Source: Bicyclus anynana
Taxonomy: Eukaryota; Arthropoda; Insecta; Lepidoptera; Nymphalidae
Direction: 5' to 3'
Assembly: GCF_947172395.1 (NCBI RefSeq)
Contig: NC_069102.1
Location: forward strand, 9,268,442 to 9,332,441
DNA: 64,000 nucleotides
This document shows positions 1-10,565 of this stretch, piece after piece. How positions within the stretch are numbered: position 1 is the first letter of the stretch; every line of letters starts with the position of its first letter. Both the position numbers and the translations under genes were made by a program. The notes beneath the pieces were generated by a model. It was given only the letters and a program-made list of their open reading frames with translations, ran no database searches and was not told the DNA's origin.

Positions 1-337
1 GTATGTGAAAAATGTATATTTTTTATAATTTAGGTACACTTTGAATATTAATAGGCAGAATTATTATCAAAGTACACAGGATGTCGAAAGGATTGTCTTC
101 ATAAGTATAATATTTTTCATTAATTAACAAAGACTTACCCGCAGTTTTGTTTGCACTTATTTACATACAAATAAATCCATACGGAACCTTACTTATTGGA
201 AGGTGTGTAAATTTGGTTTTATGTAGATACCATTGGAAGTGACATCATATTGTATCCATTCAAAAATCGCATTTATACCTAAATAAACTAAAGCGTAACA
301 AACAAATAAATAAACTCACTTTCCTATTTATAATAAC
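1..337. other. AT-rich stretch, nothing recognised
   Basis: AT-rich DNA without an open frame, RNA gene or repeat that I can name. Confidence 0.5.
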
Positions 338-498
338 AGACGCTCCGCGGTTTCACCCGCACGGTTCCTGTTCCCGTGTAAATACGGAGATAATTTATAG
401 CCTATATTACTCATTGATAATATAGCCTTCCATTGGTGCAAGAATATTTCAAATCGATCCAGTAGTTCTGAGTCTATTCAATGCAAACAAACAAACAT
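338..498 (-). mobile_element. Helitron-like fragment, family 3
   Basis: Read on the complement, it ends in the usual 'cgggtgaaaccgcggagcgtc' type of 3' region after a 'cggtccagtag'-like core and a 'tgtttgtttgcattga' 5' part. Both termini are worn, so it is a fragment or an old copy. The same family recurs at 8590-8760 and 35738-35895. Confidence 0.55.
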
Positions 499-520
499 TG
501 AAATATTTACTTTTCTTTCT

Positions 521-1020
521 AACAACCCACATTCTGCTCACTGTCGAGCACGAGTCTCGTCTCAGAATGAGAAGAGTTAGGCCTTAGTCCACCACGCTGG
601 CCAAATGCGGATTGGTTAACTTCACACACGTGGATAATTAAGAAAATTCTCAGGTATGCAGTTTCTTCACAATGTTTTTCCTTCGTCGTTTGAGATATGT
701 GATATTTAATCTACACTAATATTATAAATCTGAAGAGTTTGTTTGTTTGTTTGTTTGATTGAACGCGCTAATCTCAGGAACTACTGGTCCGATTTGAAAA
801 ATTCTTTTGGTGTTAGATAGTCCTCTTATCGAGGAAGGCTATAGGCTATATATTATCCCGGTATTCCCACGGCAACGGGAACCGCGCGGGTGAAAGCGCG
901 CGGCATCAGCTAGTTTCTTAATATAACTGAATAGTTGAAGGTTCATGCCCCGAACCGGATTTGAACATACGCCCTCAGAATCGAAAGCAGAGTTCATATC
1001 CACTGGGTTATCACGTCTCT
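521..1020 (-). mobile_element. SINE-A, full length, split by a Helitron
   Basis: A tRNA-derived SINE in reverse orientation. The tRNA-like head is at 930-1020, with a B-box-like 'ggatttgaac' on this strand; the body runs left to about 521. The body is interrupted at 710-913 by a Helitron. Removing those bases restores the family sequence 'gatatttaatttcttaa' exactly. No function beyond a Pol III-type retroposon is implied. Confidence 0.85.
710..913 (+). mobile_element. Non-autonomous Helitron, family 1, complete
   Basis: A 204-bp element beginning TC (710-711) and ending CTAG (910-913), with the host A at 709 and T at 914, as Helitrons require. It carries the family core 'tgaagagtttgtttgtttg' and the GC-rich 3' part 'gcgcgcggcatcagctag', which can form a stem. 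It has no coding capacity, so a transposase (Rep/helicase) would have to act in trans. Confidence 0.85.
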
Positions 1021-1439
1021 GTTATATTAGTATACGAATAAGGATATTGAATAGTGGTAAGATAAATCTGTCTCCACGGCAGGCGACGACTGTATAATTA
1101 TACTGTTTAAGAAGCAGACAGTTGACATTGATGCATAGTAAGTCGCCGACCCGATGGTGCCAGATAAGGGAAACAGTGCGTGCCAGTTTAGTATTAGTAT
1201 CATAATACCTATAAATAATGTCTTAGCTGATTGTTAGCTAGATAGCCATCGTGTATCATTGCAGGCTTTGTTGTAGCTTTAGGTTCGGTTGTTGTAGTTG
1301 TAGTTGGTATGAAACAAAAAAATAACAATGCCTAAAATAAACTATCTTTCGGTAACTTAATCCACACCTTATGATCAGCAATTGCTGACGGAAAAGCATG
1401 CTGGAAAATTCTTGAGAATTAAGAAAATTTATTAAATAA
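1021..1439. other. No recognised feature
   Basis: A mixed-composition segment. A 71-codon frame on the minus strand (1256-1471) runs into the Helitron and looks like chance. Confidence 0.45.
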
Positions 1440-2136
1440 CTAGCGGACCCGGTCAAGCTTCGTTTTGACATAAGTGCACTTATTCTCTATCCCTACTCTA
1501 CCCTTCCCCTACCCTACCCCTTACCCTACCCCTTACCCTACCCCTACCCTACCCTACCCCTACCCTACCCTACCCTACCCTACCCTACCCTACCCCTACC
1601 CTACCCTACCCCTACCCCTACCCCTACTCCTACCCTACCCCTACCGCTTGACTCTTAAACGTTTGTATGGGAAATAGAAAAGGGCAGTTTTTAGAGTTTT
1701 CCCGGAAATTATTTGATTTTTTCTCACCTTTTAAACCTTCCCTATACCTCCACGAACATTTCAAGACCAAGATTCTCTATCCCTACTCTACCCTTCCCCT
1801 ACCCTACCCCTTACCCTACCCCTTACCCTACCCCTACCCTACCCTACCCCTACCCTACCCTACCCTACCCTACCCTACCCTACCCCTACCCTACCCTACC
1901 CCTACCCCTACCCCTACTCCTACCCTACCCCTACCGCTTGACTCTTAAACGTTTGTATGGGAAATAGAAAAGGGCAGTTTTTAGAGTTTTCCCGGAAATT
2001 ATTTGATTTTTTCTCACCTTTTAAACCTTCCCTATACCTCCACGAACATTTCAAGACCAAGATAAGATAAATCCGTTAAGCCGTTCTCGAGTTTTAGCGA
2101 GACTAACGAACAGCAATTCATTTTTATATATATAGA
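1440..2136 (-). mobile_element. Non-autonomous Helitron carrying a CCCTA minisatellite
   Basis: On the complement the element starts TC (2136-2135) and ends 'gaccgggtccgctag' (CTAG at 1443-1440), inserted between A1439 and T2137. The 5' part 'gttagtctcgctaaaactcg' and the 3' end match a common insect Helitron type. Inside lie two 290-bp units, each with a CCCTA-rich array. It is non-coding. Confidence 0.8.
1482..2061. repeat. Exact 290-bp tandem duplication with (CCCTA)n arrays
   Basis: Positions 1482-1771 and 1772-2061 read the same base for base. Each unit has about 165 bp of ccctacccta-type sequence with scattered cccct variants, followed by about 125 bp of Helitron interior. The open frames here (Pro/Tyr/Leu repeats) are by-products of the array. 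An assembly or very recent slippage origin is possible. Confidence 0.9.
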
Positions 2137-2700
2137 TTTAAAGTACCTACAAGCAACATGCAAGCAACTACATTTTTGTAAATAGTAGGTACCTGGATGA
2201 CTGATGGTATTATGTTTTTTTGAACGTTTTCTAAAAACGAAACTAAGCTAAATCGATTTATCGCCCGCGAAACACATCATGAGAATCGGTGGAGCCGTTT
2301 CTGAAATTTAGATTACTAAGAGAATTGCTCGTTTAAAGATTATACTAATCCAAAAAAAAAAAATCGAGATTTTCTTGTATTCATTCAATTTATTTAAATA
2401 GAATTAGTTGAAGTAAATATACTCGTAATCTATGTACATAACGTAAAGGGACATTAAGGCTAATGAGAAAAATACTTTTATCCTTCTGAATTCAATGCTC
2501 GCTTAAATAATGTTGCTTTATATAAACGGGTATTCGTATAAAACATTACGGAAGTCGCTAACGACACGGCACGGCGATGTCATTATATTTTTTGTTTGAA
2601 AATGAAAATTCCTGTGCTTCTTTTGAACAACATTAGTTTGTTCTGCTTTCTATTACGTTTTTGTTCCATTGGAACAATTAAAAGTGCTACTCGACTTCAG
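2137..2700. other. Degenerate repeat remnants only
   Basis: About 2240-2340 resembles an eroded Helitron-like piece ('tcggtggagccgtttctgaa'). The rest is AT-rich and unassigned. Confidence 0.35.
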
Positions 2701-3266
2701 TTATAGTAGGGGAGCCCGGGATGCTAAATTTGTAGTTACTAATGCGTCAAGATTTGGATATGGAAATATGGATAGGAAATATAAATGGTTAAGTATATTT
2801 TTTTCGCTTTCAGCGGTGGGAAAAAATGCAAGCTTTAAAGACAATTTTGATTACTACGGCTTACTGGAATTACCAGAAAATATTACCGATTGTTTTTGAG
2901 ATTAAGTATTTCCTTTAAAATAAGTAAAAAACTAACCGCGCTTGTGGCTCGGATACTGTTATACATATAAGGGTTTTTTTTTGTAACTTTGGAACCCTCC
3001 CATTCCATTACGTTACCGTCAAATCGTAAGATATTCAAAATGCACATCTTTTAGCTATCAACTAATCCACTTTTTCCTTATCTGACGTGCTGGATGAGTA
3101 TTTTTATATAAGGTACTTAATTTTTTTTGGTCACCTAAACGTACCCACCAATATTAAGAGCTCATACTTGTTGGAGGTACTCTACAACGTGCAACTATAG
3201 TCTCTCAAGTTCAAGTGCCGCGCTCGAGTAACTGCGAAAATTCCCTCTTCGGCTCCCCTACTATAA
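2701..3266. mobile_element. MITE with 16-bp perfect terminal inverted repeats
   Basis: The left end 'ttatagtaggggagcc' (2701-2716) is the exact reverse complement of the right end (3251-3266). If the outer TA is a target duplication, the element is 2706-3261 and Tc1/mariner-like; the superfamily is not certain. The 76-codon frame at 2669-2899 crosses the left end and is not a gene. Confidence 0.65.
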
Positions 3267-3705
3267 CCAATTAAAGAGATTTACTTTTATACTCCCTACT
3301 AACCTGTCTCGTTTATTCAGACGTCACACCGGTCAAGTTAAAAAGGGACGGATGCGTTGTATGTTTTATTATTGAAGGTGGAAGTCTTTAAAGTCAGCGT
3401 CCTCGTTAAAGGCACTTCTTCCATTTTAGTTGCTCGGAATCTCTGGCTGTTGTCTAAATATGGTATCAAGTACTAGTTCAATCTAATCCTGTTCCTCACT
3501 TGTGATTTCTAATGAATACTAGTTATGGTGACTAGACAAGCGAACACCGGAAACTTCGTTGCTACTTCTCAACCGTCCAGAAACAACTATTACTCTACAA
3601 CTATATAATTTACTAATTTATCCTTTTAATCTTGCGCTAAAGGCGATAGGGGGCAGTATATGGAGATGATAATATGATGTATAAATAAGTATTCTGTAAA
3701 ATAAT
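3267..3705. other. No recognised feature
   Basis: Unassigned sequence without long frames or recognisable repeat ends. Confidence 0.4.
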
Positions 3706-3910
3706 TGGCTTAATAAAAGTATGTGTCTTGAAGAAAAATACATTTTTTTATCACTTTTCTAGGGCAAAATGATCGCTGTTGTAGGTACCAAAGTGGCGAA
3801 GTGACATTTGAAGCTGTATTATTTTTTTTCTGTTACCAACTAGCTTAACAAACAAACCAATCATAAGTCTTCAAAAAATATCGTAAAACTCGGGCTGTAT
3901 GGTCAACGAT
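3706..3910 (-). repeat. Unclassified dispersed repeat R, copy 1
   Basis: This segment is a diverged reverse-complement copy of 46885-47095. Shared blocks include 'cttaataaaagta', 'cttgaagaaaaatacat', 'ttttgcc' and 'cttcaaaaaatatcgtaaaa'. No terminal inverted repeats or tail were found, so the class is open. Confidence 0.6.
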
Positions 3911-4049
3911 CTTAGCTTGTCCCCGTTGTGGACAAATTAAAGATGAATCAAAAATGTCGTAAAACATTGCAGCAAACTTTTTTTGATAAAGTAATGATTT
4001 CATTATTAAAGTAGAATTATCAAGTTTTGTTTAGATATAAGTAAATTGG

Positions 4050-4290
4050 CGGGTGGTTAGGGTAGGTCTGGGCCGGGGATTTGCGGAAGATTAATTTTTT
4101 GTTCCCGGAACTCAGGCATCAGGCGAGGCGATGGAACCTTGCTGAGTTTTAGTGGGTATTCTGACTCGCAGCCGGTGAGTCCCACATACTCCCTCTGAAA
4201 TAGTGCCAGTGTATGAGCGTATTTCCGAGGGAGAAGCGTAAAAGCATTTCCCAGCGTAAAAATAAAGGTCTGGGACGGGGTTTTGGTAGA
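4050..4290. other. GC-richer unclassified segment, possibly an old LINE 3' region
   Basis: A block that stands out from its AT-rich surroundings, with 'gtgggtattctgactcg' and 'ggtgagtcccacatac'. It vaguely recalls lepidopteran non-LTR 3' regions, but I cannot place it and see no frame. Confidence 0.25.
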
Positions 4291-4756
4291 AATATCTGTT
4301 ACGTTTAAGTAGTCTTTATCATTTTTGTTACCAACAGCTTACTCAATCGAGTAACCGTTTATTTAAAGATCACAATGCAAGTCTCAGTACGGTTTGCGGA
4401 CACAGCAAAATGGAGTTTCTTTTCCAACGCCAACGCACCGAGGATGCTTGTATGAGTCAGCGGCTATTTTAGGTTACTCGATGCGCGTGCGTTGGTTTTG
4501 CTTAACATTGGGTATGTTTCTTGCTCGCTTGCTCGCTCGCTTGCAACTGATATGTATTTGGATTGTATTTTAGTTTAACACATTCACTTAACCGTACAGT
4601 TAAAACTATTTAATACGTTAGTAAAATTGTATACGTAATTTTCAGCATAACATGTAGAACGCTTATGAATTATTATTGTCGTAGATAAGTGTGTGATCTA
4701 AGTAATGCAGCACGTAAAATTAATGAGTTGGTTTGTTACGCTTTCAGGGATAGACC
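4291..4756. other. No recognised feature
   Basis: Unassigned. Contains a short imperfect run of 'gctcgctt' near 4520-4545. Confidence 0.4.
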
Positions 4757-5108
4757 ACCAAATTTTGCTAATGAAAAGTTACATTATCATTGAGTAACAT
4801 ATTTATGTTGTAATTATCCCCGTATTCCCCCGGAAATAGAAAGTTCGCGGATTAAACCGTGATCAATCTAATGAAAAAAAATCTAAATTTCTTTGATATA
4901 CAAACATTCTTTTCTACTTAAAGAAATTACCAAACCGATTTTGCCAAAGAAAAGTTACATTATCATTGAGTGACATATCTATTTTGTATTTTATCCACCG
5001 GAAATAGAAACTTTGCGGATGAAACCGCTGGGCGTCCGCTAAATAATGAAAAAAATAAACTAAATTTCTTTGAATTAAAAAACTTGGATTCTATTCTACT
5101 TTAAGAAA
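4757..5108. repeat. Imperfect 176-bp tandem duplication of a Helitron-like piece
   Basis: The block 'aagttacattatcattgag' occurs at about 4776 and 4952, and flanking sequence repeats with the same period. Both units end in an eroded Helitron-type 3' region ('ggatgaaaccg'); the second continues to 'gggcgtccgctaa'. The second unit runs directly into SINE-A at 5098. Confidence 0.6.
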
Positions 5109-5318
5109 TTAAATATCACTTGTCTCAAATGATGAAGGAAAAACATCGTGAGGAATCCTGCATACCTGAGAATTTTCTTAATTCTCCTATCTGTGTGAAG
5201 TCTGCCAATCCGTATTGGGCCAGCGTGGTGGACTATTGGCCTATCACCTCTCTTTCTGAGAGGAGACTCGTGCTCGACAGTGAGCCGAAAATGGGTTGCC
5301 AATGATGAATGATGACTC
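5098..5318 (+). mobile_element. SINE-A, 5'-truncated
   Basis: The body and 3' part of SINE-A from 'ttaagaaattaaatatcac' through 'ggtggactattggcct' to the tail 'aatgatgaatgatga'. The tRNA-like head is missing. The frames on both strands are inside the SINE. Confidence 0.85.
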
Positions 5319-5384
5319 TACTTTAACCAATTACGATCATTGGTTCAGCTCGTACAGAAAATAGGTAAAATATTTTGTAACTAA

Positions 5385-5892
5385 TTTTTTTTTGTTATTC
5401 TTGACAAGCTAACCCATGACTAGTCTCACTTGGTGGTAAGTGATGATGCAATTTAAGATGGAAACGGGCTAACTTGGTAGAAGGATGAGAATCCACACCC
5501 CTTTCACTTTCTACACGACATCGTACCGGAATGCTAAATCGCTTTGCGGTACGTCTTTGCCAGTAGGGTGGTAACTAGCCACGGCCAACCTTGATTAATT
5601 AAGCCCATTCAACCTCAATAAGCCCAGCGAGAGATCGAACCCAGGGCCTTTGTCTTATAAATCCACCGCGCATACCACTGCGCCACGGAGACCTATCTTC
5701 AATGTTACAACAATCAGGGTTCGAACCCAGGGCCTTTGTCTTATAAATCCACCGCGCATACCACTGCGCCACGGAGGCCTATCTTTAATGTTACAGCAAT
5801 CAGGGCTCGAACCCAGGGCCTCCGTCTTATAAATCCACCGCGCATACCACTGCGCCACGGAGGCCTATCTTCAATGTTACAGCAATATTAAC
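5385..5892 (-). mobile_element. SINE-B with triplicated tRNA-like head
   Basis: Reverse-oriented SINE-B with the T-run (A-tail) at 5385, body to about 5633, then three head units instead of one. The body is diverged in the segment next to the head. Each head carries the A-box-like 'tggcgcagtgg' and a B-box-like 'ggttcgaaccc' or 'ggctcgaaccc' on the complement. Confidence 0.88.
5635..5892 (-). repeat. Three tandem 86-bp SINE head units
   Basis: The word 'tcgaacccagggcc' starts at 5635, 5721 and 5807, an exact 86-bp period. Each unit holds one tRNA-like head plus about 21-26 bp of linker ('atcttcaatgttac'). The same linker follows the outermost head, so it was probably the original 5' flank. 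Confidence 0.9.
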
Positions 5893-6210
5893 GCTGTGTT
5901 GCGAGTCACTCCAATCGATACTATCTATCATACTCGTTAGCGCCCGACAAGGTCTGATGCGATAAAAAACTTGCTATTCATAATGTAGATTGTAGATTAG
6001 TTCATTCACATTATTTGTGACCGAGTATTTATTTACATTTTACTATCACACATTCATTGCAATTAGAAATATAAATGCGATTTGTGGTTACTGTTGTGCG
6101 CTGCGTTGGCTCAAGTCAGATTCTATTTGTAGATTTAATTCGATTGTGTCCTCTTGTATTACTTTGTTTTAAGCTATTGTCTGACTAGTTTATTTAAAAG
6201 TACTCTTTTT
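5893..6210. other. No recognised feature
   Basis: Unassigned AT-rich DNA. Confidence 0.4.
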
Positions 6211-6650
6211 AACCGACTTCAAAGAACGGAGGAGGTTATCAATTCGGATTTTTTTTTTATATGTATGTTCACCGATTACTCAAAGACACCTGAACCGATT
6301 TGAAAAATTCTTTTGTCATTTGAGAGCGTATGCTTTCCAGGCCCCATAGTAATCATGTCAGGATTTGATGATGGGATCCTGGAGAAATCGAGAGTAGGTA
6401 CTTTCGAACATTATAGGGACAACTAGTACGTTTTTAATGTTTTCAATAAGTATTTTAAAGCACTAGAATTCAATGAAGGTCTGGTGTCAATCTGATGATG
6501 GAGCCGAAGCACAGACGAGGGAACTCCTCATCGATTTACAGCGGTTACCTTGTGTTTGGACTTAATGAATTAGTGTCGATGAGCATTTTACGTCTAGATG
6601 GGTTGTGACTGTCATTAAGGGTCTGGTGATAATAATAATAATAAATAATA
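6211..6650 (+). mobile_element. Repeat of the 'aaccgacttcaaa' type
   Basis: Begins 'aaccgacttcaaagaacgg' and 'ggaggttatcaattcgg', a widespread lepidopteran repeat start also seen at 57255-57300 and 63630-63850. It ends near a 'gataataataataataa' run. Its transposon class is not clear from this copy. Confidence 0.55.
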
Positions 6651-7439
6651 ACACAAACAAAGAACGGGGAATGATGTATGCGAGTAAAGGTTAAAGTAGT
6701 ATTTTTAAAATTAGTTTGGTTGTTTGTATCGAGGTACTAAGTAATCTTATGAAAATAACTTCGTGGCTTAAGGACCTTTTATCAAAATGTTTAATTTTTT
6801 TTATAACTAAAAATGGAAAAAAATATATATAAAAAAATACAGCCGTTTCTGAAAGAACTATTTGAAAATCCTAAATCTTTATGCTTTAAACGGCTTGAAT
6901 CGATACATCTCCAACTTGATACCGCCTTCAAACTCATCGCACTGAGCAAACTGTACTGTTTAGTTTAGTAAAAATATTTTTATTATTTTGAATTCGGTTG
7001 TATTTTTATTAAAATTTTAGTGATAAGATTTGTCATTTGGATTTCATTTAAAAAATAATCCGTTAAAATATTATTGTAGTACGTAATACAAAGTCGATTT
7101 ATAATTTTTATTTATCTTGAAACAACGGTTAGAGGTTATCTACTATTACAAATTATAGTACTCGTATCAGATAACTAATAGCTTACACATTATTAACTAC
7201 TTTATTATACCTAATATTATTATGTACTGGCTACTACTTAGATTAACTATCTATATTAAAATACAATTTAACAGCACTCTGTACAAGATTTTGTTTAATG
7301 CCATGTTACAATCTTAGAATCGAAATAAAAAACTTCGGTTGTACCTTCAAATCCATTATCAGCCTAATTTACGAGTAACTTCCCACTACAAGGACAAGCT
7401 CTCTTTTTAAAAGAAGGAATGGGTTCAATTGTACTATTA
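6651..7439. other. AT-rich stretch, nothing recognised
   Basis: Very AT-rich, with no repeat ends, RNA genes or coding frames that I can support. Confidence 0.45.
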
Positions 7440-7640
7440 TACAGGGTGTCCCGTAAATATTACAACATACTCTACAGGATGGTGTTACTGCGCATCTTCA
7501 CTAACATTGCGATACAATGATATCATCTAGGTCTCGTCCTTAGATTCTAGGAAATAAACCCATTGGGATAATTTCTTTTAGCAAGAACTCCCAAAGATTG
7601 TCCTTTTAAAGTTCAAAGGTGTTTTTAAAAAAGGTTATTT
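7440..7640 (+). mobile_element. Possible MITE remnant with 'acagggtgtcccgtaa' end
   Basis: The start 'tacagggtgtcccgtaaat' looks like a terminal inverted repeat common in insect DNA transposons. I could not find a matching right end; a short inverted pair around 7620-7650 may be unrelated. Confidence 0.3.
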
Positions 7641-7653
7641 TAAAAACACCTTA

Positions 7654-7819
7654 TCTATACTAACATATAAGCTGACGAGTTTGTTTGGTTGAACGCGTTA
7701 ATCTTAGGAACTACTGATTCCATCCATTTATCGAGGTATCGAGGAAGGCTATAGGCTATGTACTATCCCCGTATTCCTACGGGAACGGGAACGACGCAGG
7801 TGAAAGCGCGCGGCGTCAT
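7654..7819 (+). mobile_element. Helitron family 1, degraded
   Basis: TC start at 7654, 'gtttgtttggttgaacgcg', 'gaggaaggctataggctatg' and a worn end 'gcgcgcggcgtcata'. The CTAG terminus is lost. Confidence 0.7.
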
Positions 7820-8251
7820 ACGTAGATATATATGTGTTTACTCTAAAGAGTACCATTTTCGTATCGTAATTATCATATTGTCATGTTAAGAAAATGTTTA
7901 TTGTTCATCTTCTAAGGTTCATTCACAGTTGGAAGAAAATTTTTATTGTGGGTTAGCAATTAAGTCGATTAAAGAGCATCGTGGTCGACTCGCGCGGTGA
8001 ATTGTATTAGAGTTGAATCAATTTGATCGTGAACAACTGAGACGAGGTCAATGACACGATAGATGCGCGTTCTTTATAATATAAGCGTTGCCGTGCTAAT
8101 TATCTGTGTTACTATCTTTCATTCACGATTTCTTGAATAACGTCTTATGTAATTGCACTGTTTAATTTATAGTTATATACAAAAACTACAGACGCATTTG
8201 ACGTCTTTATCACATACTCGTATTAGGAGTGAACGATATATTTTTTTTAAA
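7820..8251. other. No recognised feature
   Basis: Unassigned sequence. Confidence 0.4.
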
Positions 8252-8550
8252 TACCTCTTTGACGCAGTTGGTTGTGCTGTGGTTCTTAAAAGAGAGGTCC
8301 TGAGTTCGATTTCCAGCTCGGGTGATTGATTTTATAATTTAAAAATTGGCTCAGGTCTTGTCTGATTTTATCGGCCGTGGCTAGTTACCCTACCTGAAAA
8401 GAAGTGCCGCCAAGCGATTTAGAATTCCGGTACGATGGTGCGTATAGACCGTCACAGGTATATGGGTTAGGTTAAATTATAAATACCTTATTAACTTACT
8501 TCAAATAAGTCCTCTTCCATTTTAGACTGCGGTCATTGAATAAAAAAAAA
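8252..8550 (+). mobile_element. Diverged SINE-B relative
   Basis: Head 'cctctttgacgcagttgg' with B box 'gagttcgattt', then body words 'cggccgtggctagttacc' and 'gccaagcgatttag' shared with SINE-B, and a terminal A-run at about 8540. The many substitutions indicate an older subfamily. Confidence 0.7.
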
Positions 8551-8589
8551 TTAATTAAGTAGACGAATGCGATATGTTCTGGGATATCT

Positions 8590-8760
8590 ATAGTAATATT
8601 ATAAAGAGGAAATATTTGATTGTTTATTTGTTTGCATTGAATAGGCTGTAAAACTATTGAACTGATATGAAAAATCTACACTATCCCCGAGTGCTATAAA
8701 ATACATTTTCTCCCCGTATTCCTACGAAAACGGATAATATGCGGGTGAAACCGTGTTCTA
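8590..8760 (+). mobile_element. Helitron-like copy, family 3
   Basis: 'taatattataaagaggaaa', 'ttgtttgcattgaatagg' and 'ccccgtattcctacg' are followed by 'gcgggtgaaaccgtg'. The 3' terminus is eroded. Confidence 0.6.
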
Positions 8761-9225
8761 TACATTCGAATATGTTTAGGCGATGTTATTATTAATCTTT
8801 ATAAATCTACTAAAAGTGGTCAGTGCAGTAGTCGAACGAGCGGAGATGACACCCAAGAACTTCAGGTTGAGTTAAGCAAGTCATAAAGGTGGAGCAATCG
8901 ACCATAGAGTAGTTACACTCAATGCTACTCGTATATTAGAGAGCCGTCAGCATTTTTTATTTACCTTTTGGCCGTGACTAAGTAAACAAATTCTTGTCCG
9001 TAAACTACCATAGATAAGATTCGTGATTTGGTTCAATTTCTAAAATTACATTTTTAACTTTTTTCCATAAACATTTTACAATTTCTTCGTAACGACTTGA
9101 CTACAGCGAATGATTTCACCATGGAAAGAATTAATGGTGCGTGGAGTGCTTTTAGATGCTAGTAGGTACGTCTCTGAAATACTTAATTGTAATTTATAGC
9201 AGCCTATCTTGTTGCTTTTTTACGC
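8761..9225. other. No recognised feature
   Basis: Unassigned sequence. Confidence 0.4.
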
Positions 9226-9376
9226 TAGCCATTGACGATCAATTATTCTCACGTTTCTGCAGCACCCACGGCAATAACTAATCGTGTATTGGTCGCTGCG
9301 TGCATGATGGCTGACTTGTGAAACGTCTTTGTTGGCGTTTGCACTGCAGAAACGTGAGAATAATTGATCGCCAATT
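9226..9376. mobile_element. Foldback MITE with 27-bp perfect inverted repeats
   Basis: 9236-9262 and 9344-9370 are exact reverse complements (starting 'cgatcaattattctcacg'), and similarity continues outward imperfectly. The roughly 80-bp interior is unrelated. No target duplication was identified. Confidence 0.7.
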
Positions 9377-10200
9377 GACGTTACATGGTTCCGTTCCTCA
9401 TAAGATAGTTATCTTTATCAGCCTATTCTAACGGCCTACTACCGTGGCCTGGCCTCGCTTATAGGTATGGAAATATGGAGGTAATACAGCACCACGCTGC
9501 TTAAATGTTGATTGGTGGGCAACATTGATTTAATATAAAAATATTGAAACTATAAATCTAAATTAATACGTTGCGCTTTCGTGCTCTAACTATCAACCGA
9601 TCATCGGTAGACCGAGACCTATCCAACGGTAACCCACACTATGAATAAACGAGTATAAAAAAATCATCCCCACTTATGTAAAGTGTAAGTAAGGGAGGTA
9701 CCATAAAAAAATATTTTTCAAGATTTTATTTTACGACTTTGTTCACATTTTTAATGTGTACATATTCAAACTAATTTACAGCTTTCTAGAAGTTATTAAG
9801 CAGCGGACGGACAGACGGACATTGCGAAACTATAAGGGTTCCTAGCGGACTACGGAACGCTAAACAAGACCACAAACAAATACTAATGCTTAACCAAACT
9901 ATTCAAATGAAAGTACGATTTTTAAACTACATACATCTCTCAAGACCAAATCAAAACCCACCACAGTATGACATGATAGCAGTAGTTCCAAAAGACCGAA
10001 GCCCGACGTCACAAAGCCGGCAGTCAGTTGATAAATGTCCTGTCATCATTTGCATACAATAACCGGTTGTGAACAGATGGAACGTGCCTTGGTTCTGGCC
10101 AGATTTGGAATCACCTACACATTTTATTTGGACGACCTCTGGCATAGTTAGTAGTGCTGTGATTCTCATCAAAGAGCCGAGCTGGATCAACCCCAGGATT
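9377..10200. other. Mostly unassigned; degenerate repeat at 9690-9870
   Basis: 'ggacggacagacggac' and 'aagggttcct' near 9805-9845 resemble a common lepidopteran repeat. A minus-strand frame of 109 codons (9951-10280) enters the next MITE and was not recognised. Confidence 0.35.
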
Positions 10201-10538
10201 GCAGGGTTATTATGTATCTCGGTGTACCATTCAAATAATGAGTTAGTACTTAATTTTTTATCATATTTCCGTTTATGCAATCATCTAACATAGTCATAGT
10301 CATAGTGGCAGTAATATTGAAGTGGCACCAGCAATTAGTAAGATTATTTCAACGAAATACCGTTATTTACGTATCTTCGTTGAAATAATCAAGTTAGATG
10401 ATGTATCACTGCCATTTAATGTAAAATATCATTTTGTTGAAATAACTATGTTAGATGATCACAATTACGAAAATACGATGAAAAACTATGTAGTGACTTA
10501 CTATTTGAATGGTACACCGAGTTATATAATAACCCTGC
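10201..10538. mobile_element. MITE with about 40-bp terminal inverted repeats
   Basis: The left end 'gcagggttattatgtatctc' and the complement of the right end 'gcagggttattatataactc' continue in parallel through 'ggtgtaccattcaaat'. The interior holds a second inverted pair (10342-10355 / 10377-10390, 'gattatttcaacga') and blocks shared with MITE F at 20583-21088. Confidence 0.75.
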
Positions 10539-10565
10539 TGGTCGGCTTAGGATTTTATCTAAATA

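Noticed and set aside
1474..1967. Tyr/Pro/Leu-repeat proteins in three frames
   Set aside because: They are translations of the CCCTA array and overlap each other in different frames.
1482..2061. Telomere or subtelomere repeat
   Set aside because: The unit is CCCTA rather than the insect CCTAA, the array is short, and it lies inside a Helitron with defined ends.
2669..2899. 76-codon plus-strand gene
   Set aside because: It crosses the left terminal repeat of a MITE and has no recognisable domain.
5650..5858. Repeat-containing small proteins on both strands
   Set aside because: They arise from the triplicated SINE-B head.
9951..10280. 109-codon minus-strand gene; faint likeness to a PQ-loop membrane protein (GSLMRI region)
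   Set aside because: The frame starts inside a MITE end, the order of similar words does not fit the family, and no further exon-like sequence is present.
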